A stretch of DNA of 64,000 nucleotides, taken from contig JARACJ010000004.1 in NCBI GenBank assembly GCA_028767165.1, positions 124,001-188,000 on the forward strand, written 5' to 3'. A model generated the notes under the pieces. The model made no database searches. It saw only the letters and a list, made by a program, of their open reading frames with translations, and had not been told where the DNA came from. The stretch comes from Proteobacteria bacterium DTSAM18 (GTDB lineage Bacteria; Myxococcota_A; UBA796; GCA-2862545). Both the position numbers and the translations under genes were made by a program. This document shows, piece by piece, positions 23,632 to 34,943 of this stretch (positions are counted from its first letter, which is position 1; every line of letters starts with the position of its first letter).

Positions 23632-23872
23632 CGTGTGAGGGGGGGAGGGTGGCGCGCGTTCGTGGTGCTCCCTCCAACGCTCCCGAAGACCCTCTCCTGT
23701 CATGTCGCAGGAATCGACGCGTTCGAGGAATTTCCGGCGTACCGCGGCCTCTCGATCCTCCATGGTCCATTTGCTAGGCTGTACGGACCTTCCGGACCCA
23801 GGCTGCCGGGTCCGGGATCACCTACAAGCACCCACGCGGGGTCCGATGGCCCACCTGCAAGGAGGGATCTTC

Positions 23873-25204
23873 ATGACCATCATCCGAGTCGCCCACGGCG
23901 AGTCCTCCATCCTCACGTCGACCCCGTTCCAGCAGGAGAACGAGCTGGTCGACGTCCTCGCGCTGCACCCGTCGATGTTCCTGGCCGAAGGCCGACACGA
24001 GGTCGAGCTCGTCACCCGCAACCTGCGCCTGCCCGACACCGGCACCATCGACCTCGCGCTCGTCGACCGCGACGGCCAGCCGGTGCTCGTGGAGGTCAAG
24101 CTCGCCCGCTACGCCGAGCCTCGCCGGGAGGTGGTCGCGCAGATCTTCGAGAACGTCGCCGCCATCTCGGACTGGACCGCCGACGACTTCGACGAGGCCA
24201 GCAAGGGGCAGCTCGGGCACGCCGTGCGCAGCCTCGTCTCCGACGACCAGGAGCGTGCGGTCCGGTGGCGTGCCATCGGCCAGAACCTGCAGGAAGGTCG
24301 CGTCCGCATCGTGTTCGCGGTCGACGAGATGACCCCGAGCCTGCAGCAGGTGATCGACTTCGTCGGGGCCCACTCCGACATCCAGGTGAACGTGCTCGTG
24401 GTCGGCCGCATCGCCGATGGCGAGGGGAACGCGATCTACGACGTCGCGCTGCACGCTCCCAAGGCACGCAAGGGCCGGCGCCCCGCCACGACCCGGGCGT
24501 CCTCCACGGTGAGCACCACGACACCCCGGACGCCCACCCCGGCCCGCGCCACCACGGCGCCTCGGACGACCGCGCCCCGGGCGACCACGCCGCCGCCGAC
24601 CCGGACCCCGAACACCACGCCGAACACGACGACCGCGACCACGAAGAAGAGCCCTGCCAACCCGGCCCCGAGCACGAGGACGGGTCCTTCCACCACCACC
24701 CGGTCCACCTCGACCCCGTCCACCTCGACCCCGTCCACCACGACCCCGTCCTCCGCGACCTCGAACGGGTCCATGGCGACGCCCTCCACCTCTGCCCGCC
24801 TGCAGGCCATCCTCGACAACCTGCACGATCGCCTGCCGGAGAACGTCACCATCACCGGCGATGACTCCACCAGCCGCACGCTGCGGGTGGCGGGCTGGCC
24901 TTCCGGGGTGGCCTACGAGATCAGCGACGACAAGTACCAGACCGTCGAGCTGCACCTGGCCGACGACGACCTGGACTTCCTCGCGCCCACCCTCAAGGAG
25001 ATGGCCAAGTCCCTGGGCAGCTTCTTCACCGCGGCCTCCTGCGGCTTCGATCCCGACTTCGGGCCCGATCGCGGCATCATCCGACTCCTGCACAAGCCCG
25101 GCACCGAGGCCAGGATCGTGACCCAGAACGTGATGACCCTCATCGAGTCCACGCGCGGTCCCATCACCCGGCTCATCAAGGCAGGTCGATCCGCCAGGGT
25201 CTGA
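23873..25204 (+). CDS. PD-(D/E)XK nuclease-like protein with Thr/Pro-rich linker
   Basis: 443 residues. The ATG at 23873 has a strong AAGGAGG eight bases upstream, so the 57 upstream codons are left out. Residues 20-100 show the PD-(D/E)XK fold pattern: Asp60 in TIDLAL, Glu74 and Lys76 in VLVEVKL, then Gln90 in RREVVAQIFE, as in NucS/DUF91- and RecB-like nucleases. Residues 200-306 are an unusual basic, Thr/Ser/Pro-rich linker that is surely disordered. Residues 307-443 form a second folded domain (ARLQAILDNLHDRLPENVTI...), not recognised. Whether it cuts DNA, and which, is unknown. Single gene, no obvious partner. Confidence 0.75.
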   Translation: MTIIRVAHGESSILTSTPFQQENELVDVLALHPSMFLAEGRHEVELVTRNLRLPDTGTIDLALVDRDGQPVLVEVKLARYAEPRREVVAQIFENVAAISDWTADDFDEASKGQLGHAVRSLVSDDQERAVRWRAIGQNLQEGRVRIVFAVDEMTPSLQQVIDFVGAHSDIQVNVLVVGRIADGEGNAIYDVALHAPKARKGRRPATTRASSTVSTTTPRTPTPARATTAPRTTAPRATTPPPTRTPNTTPNTTTATTKKSPANPAPSTRTGPSTTTRSTSTPSTSTPSTTTPSSATSNGSMATPSTSARLQAILDNLHDRLPENVTITGDDSTSRTLRVAGWPSGVAYEISDDKYQTVELHLADDDLDFLAPTLKEMAKSLGSFFTAASCGFDPDFGPDRGIIRLLHKPGTEARIVTQNVMTLIESTRGPITRLIKAGRSARV

Positions 25205-25210
25205 GCCTGC

Positions 25211-26158
25211 TCAGCGCCACACCCGGTCCCAGGGGGCCGGGTCCACCTCCCCCGCCATCCTCAGGATCGGCGGGGGTTGTGCCGTCACGGTGAGCGGCGT
25301 GCGGTCGATCGGGTGCTCGAAGCCAAGCGAGAGGGCGTGGAGGTGGTAGCCGCCGTCTCCGGGCACGGCCGTGCTGCCGGGCCTGCGTCCGCCACCGGGG
25401 CCGTACAGGGGATCGCCGACGAGGGGATGGCCCGCGTACGCAGCGTGGATGCGGATCTGGTGGGGGCGACCGGTGTGGATGCGCACCTCCCACAGGCTCT
25501 CGTCGACACGTCGATCGAGGACCACGACCTGGGACGCGGCGTCCCGACCGTCCGGGGTGGCAGCGAACAGCGTGCCGAGCACGGGATCCGCGACCCTGCC
25601 GATGGGTTGGTCGATGTCGAAGGCGTCGTGGGCGGGAAGCCCGGAGGCCAGCGCCCGGTAGACCTTGCGCACCTGCCGGGCCGCCCACTGGGTCTGGATC
25701 CGACGGCGGGCCGTGGGGGTGCAGGTGAACAGTACGACGCCACTGGTGGCCCGGCCGAGACGGTGCATCGGGGAGGCTTCGGGGCGATGGCGCTGCACCA
25801 CCTTGAGCAGGGTGTGCTCGTGGAAGCCGGCCCCCGGGAGCGTGGGCAGGCCCGATGGCTTGGCGACGGCGAGGATGTGCTCGTCCTCGAACAGCACGGG
25901 TGCGTCCAGGGGGACGTCCGGCTCCTGCCATGGTGGACGGTGCCACTGGAAGAGCATGCCCGGCCTCAGGGGGGTGACGGCAGAGGCGGGCTCGCCGTCG
26001 AGCCAGACCTCGCCGGCCTGGATGCGGGCGTGCCAGGTGGCCCTGTCGCTGTGTCGCCAGGCCTGGCACAGCCAGTCCAGCAGCGTCGACCCGGCCACGT
26101 CGCGGCCGAGCTCCTGCTCGTAGGTGTGTCCCTGGTTCCAGGTTCCGTGGTCGGCCAT
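25211..26158 (-). CDS. RluA-family RNA pseudouridine synthase, atypical active-site motif
   Basis: 315 residues. An S4-like N-terminal part (residues 22-72) precedes the catalytic domain (85-300) with LAVAKPSGLPTLPG and the strand GRPHQIRIHAAYAGHPLVGDPLYG, all typical of RluA-type synthases that turn uridine into pseudouridine in rRNA or tRNA. The signature motif reads HRLGRATSG (132-140): Gly135 stands where most family members have the catalytic Asp of HRLDxxTSG. Some RluA relatives are thought to carry a Gly here too, so this may be a natural subfamily rather than a dead enzyme. Convergent with the nuclease-like gene, with 6 bp between the stops. Confidence 0.88.
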   Translation of the reverse strand: MADHGTWNQGHTYEQELGRDVAGSTLLDWLCQAWRHSDRATWHARIQAGEVWLDGEPASAVTPLRPGMLFQWHRPPWQEPDVPLDAPVLFEDEHILAVAKPSGLPTLPGAGFHEHTLLKVVQRHRPEASPMHRLGRATSGVVLFTCTPTARRRIQTQWAARQVRKVYRALASGLPAHDAFDIDQPIGRVADPVLGTLFAATPDGRDAASQVVVLDRRVDESLWEVRIHTGRPHQIRIHAAYAGHPLVGDPLYGPGGGRRPGSTAVPGDGGYHLHALSLGFEHPIDRTPLTVTAQPPPILRMAGEVDPAPWDRVWR

Positions 26159-26434
26159 CGGGCGTGCCCCCTCGGCTGGCGATGTAGCGTCTTTCAGGAG
26201 CTCGCACCGCCCTCGGCCTTCGCACCACGGGCGTACCCGTAGCGTCGGACCACCTGGGCGTGGGTGCGCTCCTGGTCCTCAGCCCGTCGTGCGGCGGTGG
26301 CACGGAAACCGACGGTCCCCATGGAGATCTCCGCATGGAGCCTTCACGACGGGACGATCCCGAGGTGTCAGGGGGGATGGAGGCGCCCGAAGGGTAGCCT
26401 GGACGCCCTCGTGGCGCGTCGTGGAGGACATGGA

Positions 26435-27211
26435 ATGGGGCGTCTTCACCCGGGACGATGGGGCCTGCTCGCTCTGGCGGGCGCGCTGTCGTGTCACACG
26501 GACGCGTTGGTGGGCGACGGAGAACCAGCGGTCGAGGAGCGGGCGGTGGACCTGTTCGACACCGTCGTGGTCTGGCACCAGGTCGGCGCGCGCATCGTCG
26601 CCGGTTCACAGTGGGCGGCCACCGTGCACTGTGACGGCAACCTCATCGACGAGGTCACGACCGAGGTGGTCGACGGTGCCCTGCAGATCGGCGCCTCCCC
26701 GGAGGTGCTGTTGGCGCCCCGTTCGGACTGCTACGTGGAGGTCGTGACGCCGGTGCTCGCCATCCTGCTGGCCTCCGGTCCGGGGGATGTGTGGTCCAGC
26801 GACGACTGCGGCTGCCTCGAGCAGGTGATCCACACGGGTCGGGGCGATCTCCACCTCGCCACGGCGGTGGGGGCCCACGTGCGGGTCATGGCCGGTGGTG
26901 ACGGGGATCTGACCATCGAGGGGATGGACGTCACGAACCTCGACCTGCGGGAGGAAGGTGCGGGCGAGGTGCACCTCGAGGGCCTGGCGCCCCTGGCGAC
27001 CTACGCCGTGATCGGGCGGGGCGACGTCCACGCGCGCGGGGTCCGGTCGGAGCGGGTGCAGCTGCTCCACGACGGGTCCGGCGAGCTCGAGGTGACGGCC
27101 ACGGACGCCGCCGACGCCGTGGTGACGGGCTCAGGTGACGTGATCATCCACGGCCGACCGGCAGAGCGATCGGAGGAGGTCTCCGGGTCCGGGCGGGTGT
27201 CCTGGGAGTGA
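26435..27211 (+). CDS. GIN-domain (DUF2807) lipoprotein
   Basis: 258 residues. The ATG at 26435 follows GGAGG and gives the signal MGRLHPGRWGLLALAGALSC-H. The rest is a beta-rich repeat with short strands ending in SG.GD (LLASGPGDV, HTGRGDLHL, GEGAG-like EEGAGEVHL, GRGDVHARG, DGSGELEVT, TGSGDVIIH, SGSGRVSW). This is the pattern of the GIN/DUF2807 domain, a beta-helical head found in envelope proteins. Likely exposed in the periplasm or on the surface; ligand unknown. It may be co-transcribed with the next lipoprotein gene, 91 bp downstream. Confidence 0.8.
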   Translation: MGRLHPGRWGLLALAGALSCHTDALVGDGEPAVEERAVDLFDTVVVWHQVGARIVAGSQWAATVHCDGNLIDEVTTEVVDGALQIGASPEVLLAPRSDCYVEVVTPVLAILLASGPGDVWSSDDCGCLEQVIHTGRGDLHLATAVGAHVRVMAGGDGDLTIEGMDVTNLDLREEGAGEVHLEGLAPLATYAVIGRGDVHARGVRSERVQLLHDGSGELEVTATDAADAVVTGSGDVIIHGRPAERSEEVSGSGRVSWE

Positions 27212-27302
27212 GCCCTCCCATCGGCGCATGCGGGGATGTCCCCATCGGGCCCCGCCGGTTCCTGTCCGCTCCAGCGGGGGTGACCCTTGTCCCGGAGCAT
27301 GG

Positions 27303-28226
27303 ATGCGAGGCTGGCTACGTCTGACCGTTGTGATGGCGATGGGGCTGTGGGCCTGCGTCGTGCCGGTGGACGCGCCGGAGTCCGCACTCGCGGAGAGTGC
27401 AGCGGAGGTGTCGGAGGGGCCGGACCTGGCCCGCCGGAACGTGCACTGGACCGAGGGACCGGAGTCGGTCTGGATCGGGCGGTGGTACCTGTACGGCACG
27501 AGCCAGAAGGGTGGGCCGGATCTGGTGGAGTACCGGGGGCACGACACGGAGCCCGGTGCACACGTCCCGTGTCTCGTGGTGCCCCACGAGGACGAGCGGA
27601 GCGCGTTCGCGGTGGCGATGCGGGTGCTCCACGAACGGCCCGTCCGCGTGATCCGGATCGAGCAGGCGGGGGAGCGGAACATCCGGCTCGGGCACAGCCT
27701 GTTCGACCCCAACCGCATCACCACCGCGAAGGGGGCGCGGGCGTCGGCCGAACGTCTCAACCGCGGCAGGGTCGAGGAGCGGGACGTCCAGGCCGCCCAG
27801 GCCCTGGGACGCAGCCTCCTGCGCCACCTCGACAGCTGCCAGCGTCCCATCATCGCGCTGCACAACAACACCGCGCGTCCCTCGAGGGGGGATGGCCGCA
27901 ACTTCTCCGTGCGGACCTACGCCGAAGGAGGGGCCGAGGCGGCGTCCGCCGCCCAGATGGAAGGCAACCCCCGGATCTTCGAGGACGAGGATCCCGACGA
28001 CTTCGTGCTCATCACCCGCCCGGAGCTGGAGCCCCTGGTCCCCGGCTGGACCAACCTCGTGGTGCAGGCGGCGGAGCCGGTGCCGGACGGATCGCTGTCG
28101 GCGGTGCTCGCGGAGGACAGCTACCTGAACATCGAGGCGCAGCATGGACACCACGGGTGGCAGTACGGCGTGGTCACGTGGGTGCTCGACGGGATGCAGG
28201 GAGAACTGCGTACGCCCGCGCCATGA
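27303..28226 (+). CDS. Lipoprotein of unknown function with conserved-looking His/Asn motifs
   Basis: 307 residues. Signal MRGWLRLTVVMAMGLWAC-V from the ATG at 27303; the upstream in-frame ATG would not give a signal. The body is a single globular domain. Segments that look like active-site loops are CLVVPHEDERSAF, IIALHNNTARPSRGDG, DDFVLITR and LNIEAQHGHHGWQYG, with repeated His and Asp that could hold a metal. The overall order (GHDTEPG, ALHNN, NIEAQHGH) suggests an amidase- or peptidase-like metal enzyme, but no family could be named with confidence. Confidence 0.75.
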   Translation: MRGWLRLTVVMAMGLWACVVPVDAPESALAESAAEVSEGPDLARRNVHWTEGPESVWIGRWYLYGTSQKGGPDLVEYRGHDTEPGAHVPCLVVPHEDERSAFAVAMRVLHERPVRVIRIEQAGERNIRLGHSLFDPNRITTAKGARASAERLNRGRVEERDVQAAQALGRSLLRHLDSCQRPIIALHNNTARPSRGDGRNFSVRTYAEGGAEAASAAQMEGNPRIFEDEDPDDFVLITRPELEPLVPGWTNLVVQAAEPVPDGSLSAVLAEDSYLNIEAQHGHHGWQYGVVTWVLDGMQGELRTPAP

Positions 28227-28335
28227 CGGCTCCGGCTGGCGGCGGGTGTGCGATGGCCGGTACCCATCGGACGTTCCCGACTTCATTGCCCGGCGGAACC
28301 ACCGAGTGCTCATGGGTGAAGCCTAGGAGGTCGCC

Positions 28336-28698
28336 GTGAGTGAGGGTGATTGGTTCAACCATCCCGATGCAGGCCTGTCGAAGAAGCAGTTCGAGAAGCT
28401 CAAGGAGCAGCTCTTCGCGCTCAAGGACGAGCTCGAGGCGAAGGTCGAGCGCCTCACCCGTGCGGCCAGCGAGACCGTGCACGACGAGGTCGGTGATCGA
28501 GCCGACGAGGCCGATCTGCAGCAGAGCCGGTTCAACGCGGCCGCCATCGAGAACATGGATGCGGACACGCTCATCGCCGTCGATCACGCCATCGAGCGGA
28601 TGCGGCAGGGCAGCTACGGGATCGACCTGAAGACGGGCGAGGCCATCGGGTACAAGCGGCTGCAGGCGGTCCCGTGGGCGACAGAGGCCATCCACTGA
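28336..28698 (+). CDS. Cysteine-free DksA/TraR-like regulator
   Basis: 120 residues starting at GTG, with AGGAGG six bases upstream. Residues 14-90 form the long coiled coil of DksA-type proteins, and the tip motif D-x-x-D-x-A is present (Asp54, Asp57, Ala59 in GDRADEAD). In DksA these tip residues reach through the secondary channel of RNA polymerase. The C-terminal zinc-finger region aligns in shape (GSYGIDLKTGEAIGYKRLQAVPWA) but all four zinc ligands are missing. This is like zinc-independent DksA paralogs such as DksA2 of Pseudomonas. A role in (p)ppGpp-linked transcription control is inferred. Confidence 0.85.
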   Translation: MSEGDWFNHPDAGLSKKQFEKLKEQLFALKDELEAKVERLTRAASETVHDEVGDRADEADLQQSRFNAAAIENMDADTLIAVDHAIERMRQGSYGIDLKTGEAIGYKRLQAVPWATEAIH

Positions 28699-28878
28699 GG
28701 TCCGCCGGCCGGCACCGCGGTGTCCGGCCCGGCCTCCGGTGAGACGACGACTCCGCCCCGCATCGTCACGACCGGTGCAGAGGCCATCCGAAGTCGTACG
28801 GCTGCAGGTGCCTGGTCCCTCGGCCGTTTCCCACCCTGTAGTGGCCGTCTACTGGAAGGCGACCTGCAGGGAGTGACC

Positions 28879-29391
28879 GTGACGAGACCATGGATGTTCG
28901 TGATCGTCCTGGCGGTGGGCCCCGGCTGTTCACCACCGGAACCATCGGCCGACGGCATCACGCCGGAAGGAGGCATCGCCGAGGAGGGCCCGGAACGCCC
29001 GGCCCGCCGCGAGGTGGTGCCCGAACCCATCGAGGAGGCCGTGGCCCCCAGGGTGGGGGGAGCCTGTGACTACGACACCGTGGCAGGAACCGGCGAGGTG
29101 CTGTCCATCGGCGACGTGCCGGAGGGTGCGAGGGTCTGCGAAGGGGGCTCCGTGCAGCTGATGGTGCGGTTCCGTCCCCACGAGGGCGACGAGAACGTCC
29201 GGGAGCTGCCGTTCCTGCTGCGGGGAGAGTTCCACCCGCCGGCGTCCTGTGTGGACGCCCTGGGCCTGAAGGCCGGAGACACCTTCGAGATGACCATGGA
29301 CGTCATCACGAAGGGAACCTGCACGCCGTGGGTCCCGACGATGCCCGCGGCCTGGACCGAGCGATGTGACGCCGACTGCGTGCGTCCGTGA
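28879..29391 (+). CDS. Small lipoprotein of unknown function
   Basis: 170 residues from the GTG at 28879, with GGGAG upstream. A GTG at 28873 and an ATG at 28894 are in-frame alternatives. All keep the lipoprotein signal (FVIVLAVGPGC-S). An acidic, Pro/Glu-rich linker (about 40 residues) precedes a compact beta-rich domain of about 100 residues with six Cys (ACDYDTVAG, RVCEGG, ASCVDALG, GTCTPWVP, ERCDADC). The domain is not recognised. The next gene starts 10 bp downstream, so the two form an operon. Confidence 0.7.
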   Translation: MTRPWMFVIVLAVGPGCSPPEPSADGITPEGGIAEEGPERPARREVVPEPIEEAVAPRVGGACDYDTVAGTGEVLSIGDVPEGARVCEGGSVQLMVRFRPHEGDENVRELPFLLRGEFHPPASCVDALGLKAGDTFEMTMDVITKGTCTPWVPTMPAAWTERCDADCVRP

Positions 29392-29401
29392 AGGAGGAGC
29401 G

Positions 29402-29911
29402 ATGAGAGGCCTGTGGACCCTTGTGGTGCTGGCCGGTGTGGCCATGGCCGAGGAGGACGAGCGTCCCCCGAATGCGGTGGAGGCCGGCGGCGTGACGACG
29501 GCCCTTGCGAAGATCGGGTGCCGCGGCGGCAAGGTGTCTGTCCGGGGCGATCGGTTCCGGGTCGACAACGCCACCTGCGGCGATGACGAGCCCCACGACT
29601 TCGTGCTCGACAGCAGCTACGCGATCCTCAACGGTCGCCGTCCGGCGACCGCGGAGGAGTCGAGGCACGTGCAGGCCGCGCTCGTGGAGCACCACTGCAG
29701 CGGCACCGACGTGGTGTTCGACTACCGCAGCAGCATGTTCGTCGTCGATCGGGCGGTCTGCGAGAACGCCGGCTACCGCGATGTGGTGCTCGACAAGGAC
29801 TTCAAGGTGATCGGCCACGCCGGCGACGAGTTCACCGAGCTGGACACCTGGGACCGGTTCAACCTGGACCCGGTGGGCACGCTGGCGGACCCGGAGATCC
29901 AACCTCCTTGA
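29402..29911 (+). CDS. Exported protein with two PepSY-like Cys-bearing modules
   Basis: 169 residues with AAGGAGG before the ATG at 29402 and a cleavable signal (MRGLWTLVVLAGVAMA-EED). The mature protein is a tandem of two similar modules of about 50 residues: VTTALAKIGCRGGKV...FRVDNATC...DFVLDSSYAIL and VQAALVEHHCSGTDVV...FVVDRAVC...DVVLDKDFKVI. Each has one Cys pair and a D-x-VLD-x-x strand, a pattern resembling PepSY/BON-like small periplasmic folds. Function unknown. Second gene of a two-gene unit with the lipoprotein before it. Confidence 0.75.
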   Translation: MRGLWTLVVLAGVAMAEEDERPPNAVEAGGVTTALAKIGCRGGKVSVRGDRFRVDNATCGDDEPHDFVLDSSYAILNGRRPATAEESRHVQAALVEHHCSGTDVVFDYRSSMFVVDRAVCENAGYRDVVLDKDFKVIGHAGDEFTELDTWDRFNLDPVGTLADPEIQPP

Positions 29912-29962
29912 GCCGGCTGGGCTCCTGGAGGCGATCGTGGGGGCGCGGCCGTTGCGTGGGCC

Positions 29963-30418
29963 CTACTCGGTCCAGCTCATGACGACGTCCGTGCCGCCGA
30001 CACCGACCCGCATGCGCACGATGACGCTCTGGCCGCCCTTCTCGCCCCGCAGGCGGACGGCGGTGGGGGCGCCCTCGGTGGTGGTGGCGCCGGGCATCAG
30101 GCCGGCCTTGCTGGAGCTGGCCCGGTTGGACTTGATCTCGTAGCCCTCGGCCTCGAGCGTGACCTGCATGTCGGCAGCGGCCTGCACGATGTCCATGGCG
30201 GTCCACAGGAAGTGCACGCCTTCCTTCTGGCCCTCTTCGAGCTGGCGTGCCGGCTCGAGGTCGGAGACCCCGCTGGTGGGCAGCGGGATGGGGGGCGTCG
30301 CCGTCGGAACGCCCGCCTCGGAGGTGGCGGGGGTCTGCGCGGGGGTGTCGCTGGACGAGTCGCCGCCACAGGCGACGAGCAGGAGCAGGGCGGTGGTGCG
30401 AAGGAGGGTGGGGTTCAT
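29963..30418 (-). CDS. Small lipoprotein of unknown function
   Basis: 151 residues starting at the ATG at 30418 with signal MNPTLLRTTALLLLVAC-G. A Ser/Thr/Pro-rich linker covers about 35 residues; then an alpha/beta domain follows (ARQLEEGQKEGVHFLWTAMD to the C-terminus) with a final strand pair rich in Val (GGQSVIVRMRVGVGGTDVVMSW). No Cys beyond the lipidation site and no recognised family. A sigma-70-like promoter is visible at 30447-30475. Confidence 0.75.
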   Translation of the reverse strand: MNPTLLRTTALLLLVACGGDSSSDTPAQTPATSEAGVPTATPPIPLPTSGVSDLEPARQLEEGQKEGVHFLWTAMDIVQAAADMQVTLEAEGYEIKSNRASSSKAGLMPGATTTEGAPTAVRLRGEKGGQSVIVRMRVGVGGTDVVMSWTE

Positions 30419-30446
30419 GGTCTCTCCGGGCGCGGTCGTGGCGTTC

Positions 30447-30475
30447 CTGTACGGTAGCCGGAACCGGACCGTCAA
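30447..30475 (-). promoter_or_regulatory. Putative sigma-70-type promoter
   Basis: On the minus strand TTGACG (30470-30475), a 17-bp spacer, then GTACAG (30447-30452), about 30 bp before the start codon of the 151-residue lipoprotein. The -35 box is good, the -10 box poor. Confidence 0.4.
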
Positions 30476-30504
30476 GCTGTCACGGAAGGTAGCCAAGACG
30501 CGAA

Positions 30505-30533
30505 GACGCCCCGGCCACAGGGGCCGAGGCGTC
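30505..30533 (-). terminator. Hairpin terminator of the efflux operon
   Basis: Stem of 6 + 5 bp (30505-30510 with 30528-30533, and 30512-30516 with 30522-30526) separated by a C/A mismatch, 22 bp past the stop codon of the RND pump. Only a weak T-rich stretch follows. Confidence 0.55.
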
Positions 30534-30555
30534 GCGGAGGGCAGGAAGGTGCGGG

Positions 30556-33783
<3,228 letters not shown>

Positions 33784-33791
33784 CGTGGACC

Positions 33792-34943
33792 TCAGTTGCT
33801 GGCGGTGACGATGCGCACATCGAGCCCTTCGATGCCCATGGACACCGACGAGGTGATGACGCGGTCACCGGCGTCCAGGCCGGACGTGACGTAGACGTTC
33901 TCGGGCGTGCCCCAGGCCACGTCGACCGTGCGCTTGGCGAGCTTGTCGCTGTCGTCGGCGACCCACACGGTGTTGCCCTCGGAGAGGGCGGCACGGGGCA
34001 CCTCGAAGACGCCGGCACGGGGCGCTCCCTCGAGGATCACGTCGACGTAGGCGCCGGGGAAGATGTGCTGGTTGCCGGAGGTGGGGTCGAGGGGCTCGTT
34101 CAGCTCCACCAGCAGCCGCGCGGTACGGGTCTGGTCGTCGAGCTTGGGGATGACCTCGACGACGTGGGCGTTGGTGGACTCGAGGGTGGTGCCGTCGGCG
34201 AGGCGCTGGACGACCGTGGCGGCGGAGCCGGGCGTGTCGCCGGAGGGCAGATCGATGTGGCGCAGGTCGCTGATGGGGAGGGACACCTCGACGTGGAAGG
34301 TGTCGGTGCCGATCAGGTGCGCGGCCATCGCGGTGGGGCCGAGGAGCTGACCCACCGAGATGTTCTCCTCGGTGACCATGGCGTTGAAGGGGGCGGTCAG
34401 TCGGGTGCGGGCCATGTTCAGCTCGGCCCGCTCGACGGCGGACTCGGCGGAGGCGACCTTGGCCTTGGCGCTGGCGAGGTGGGGCTTGCGCAGGGCAAGG
34501 GTGGCGTCCCGGTCGGGGGAACCGAGCAGCTCCCACTCCCGCACGGCGGCGTCGCCGCGGGACTTCTCGAGGCTCAGCTCGAGCTCGGCGGCGGCGAGGT
34601 TGGCCTTCTGCAGCTCCAGATCGGCCTTGTAGTCGCGGCTGTCGAGGCGCGCGAGCACGTCGCCCTTGGCGAAGCGGGCACCGGGCCGGAGGTTGTCGGC
34701 CATCCAGACGACCTTGCCGGAGACCTCGGGGGTGAGGTTGACCTCGTGGGCCGCCTTGACCGTACCGGACGCGAAGATGCGAGCCGGGTGATCCATGGGC
34801 TGGATCTCCAGGATGGAGACGGCGATGGAGGGCGGAGCGGGCTCGACCTGGTCGGCCGACTCGCGGGTGCTGATCATGAGGGCGGCGATGGCCACGCCAC
34901 CGGCGATGATGAGGACGGGAAGCGCCTTGCGTGCGATGTTCAT
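33792..34943 (-). CDS. RND efflux periplasmic adaptor (membrane fusion protein)
   Basis: 383 residues. An N-terminal membrane anchor (residues 7-27, LPVLIIAGGVAIAALMI) without a lipobox is followed by the adaptor layout: half-lipoyl segment (VKAAHEVNLTPEVSGKVVWM), an alpha-helical hairpin of about 80 residues rich in Leu/Glu/Ala (LELQKANLAAAELELSLEKS...), the second half-lipoyl (TRLTAPFNAMVTEENISVGQ), and beta-barrel and membrane-proximal domains. It joins the pump to the outer-membrane channel. The start codon overlaps the stop of the outer-membrane factor in ATGA, and the stop lies 8 bp from the pump start. Confidence 0.93.
   Translation of the reverse strand: MNIARKALPVLIIAGGVAIAALMISTRESADQVEPAPPSIAVSILEIQPMDHPARIFASGTVKAAHEVNLTPEVSGKVVWMADNLRPGARFAKGDVLARLDSRDYKADLELQKANLAAAELELSLEKSRGDAAVREWELLGSPDRDATLALRKPHLASAKAKVASAESAVERAELNMARTRLTAPFNAMVTEENISVGQLLGPTAMAAHLIGTDTFHVEVSLPISDLRHIDLPSGDTPGSAATVVQRLADGTTLESTNAHVVEVIPKLDDQTRTARLLVELNEPLDPTSGNQHIFPGAYVDVILEGAPRAGVFEVPRAALSEGNTVWVADDSDKLAKRTVDVAWGTPENVYVTSGLDAGDRVITSSVSMGIEGLDVRIVTASN

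Noticed and set aside
24481-24780. A frameshift in the nuclease-like gene, suggested by the odd Thr/Pro-rich stretch.
   Set aside because: The frame is continuous from a strong start to a well-formed C-terminal domain, so the stretch is better read as a disordered linker.
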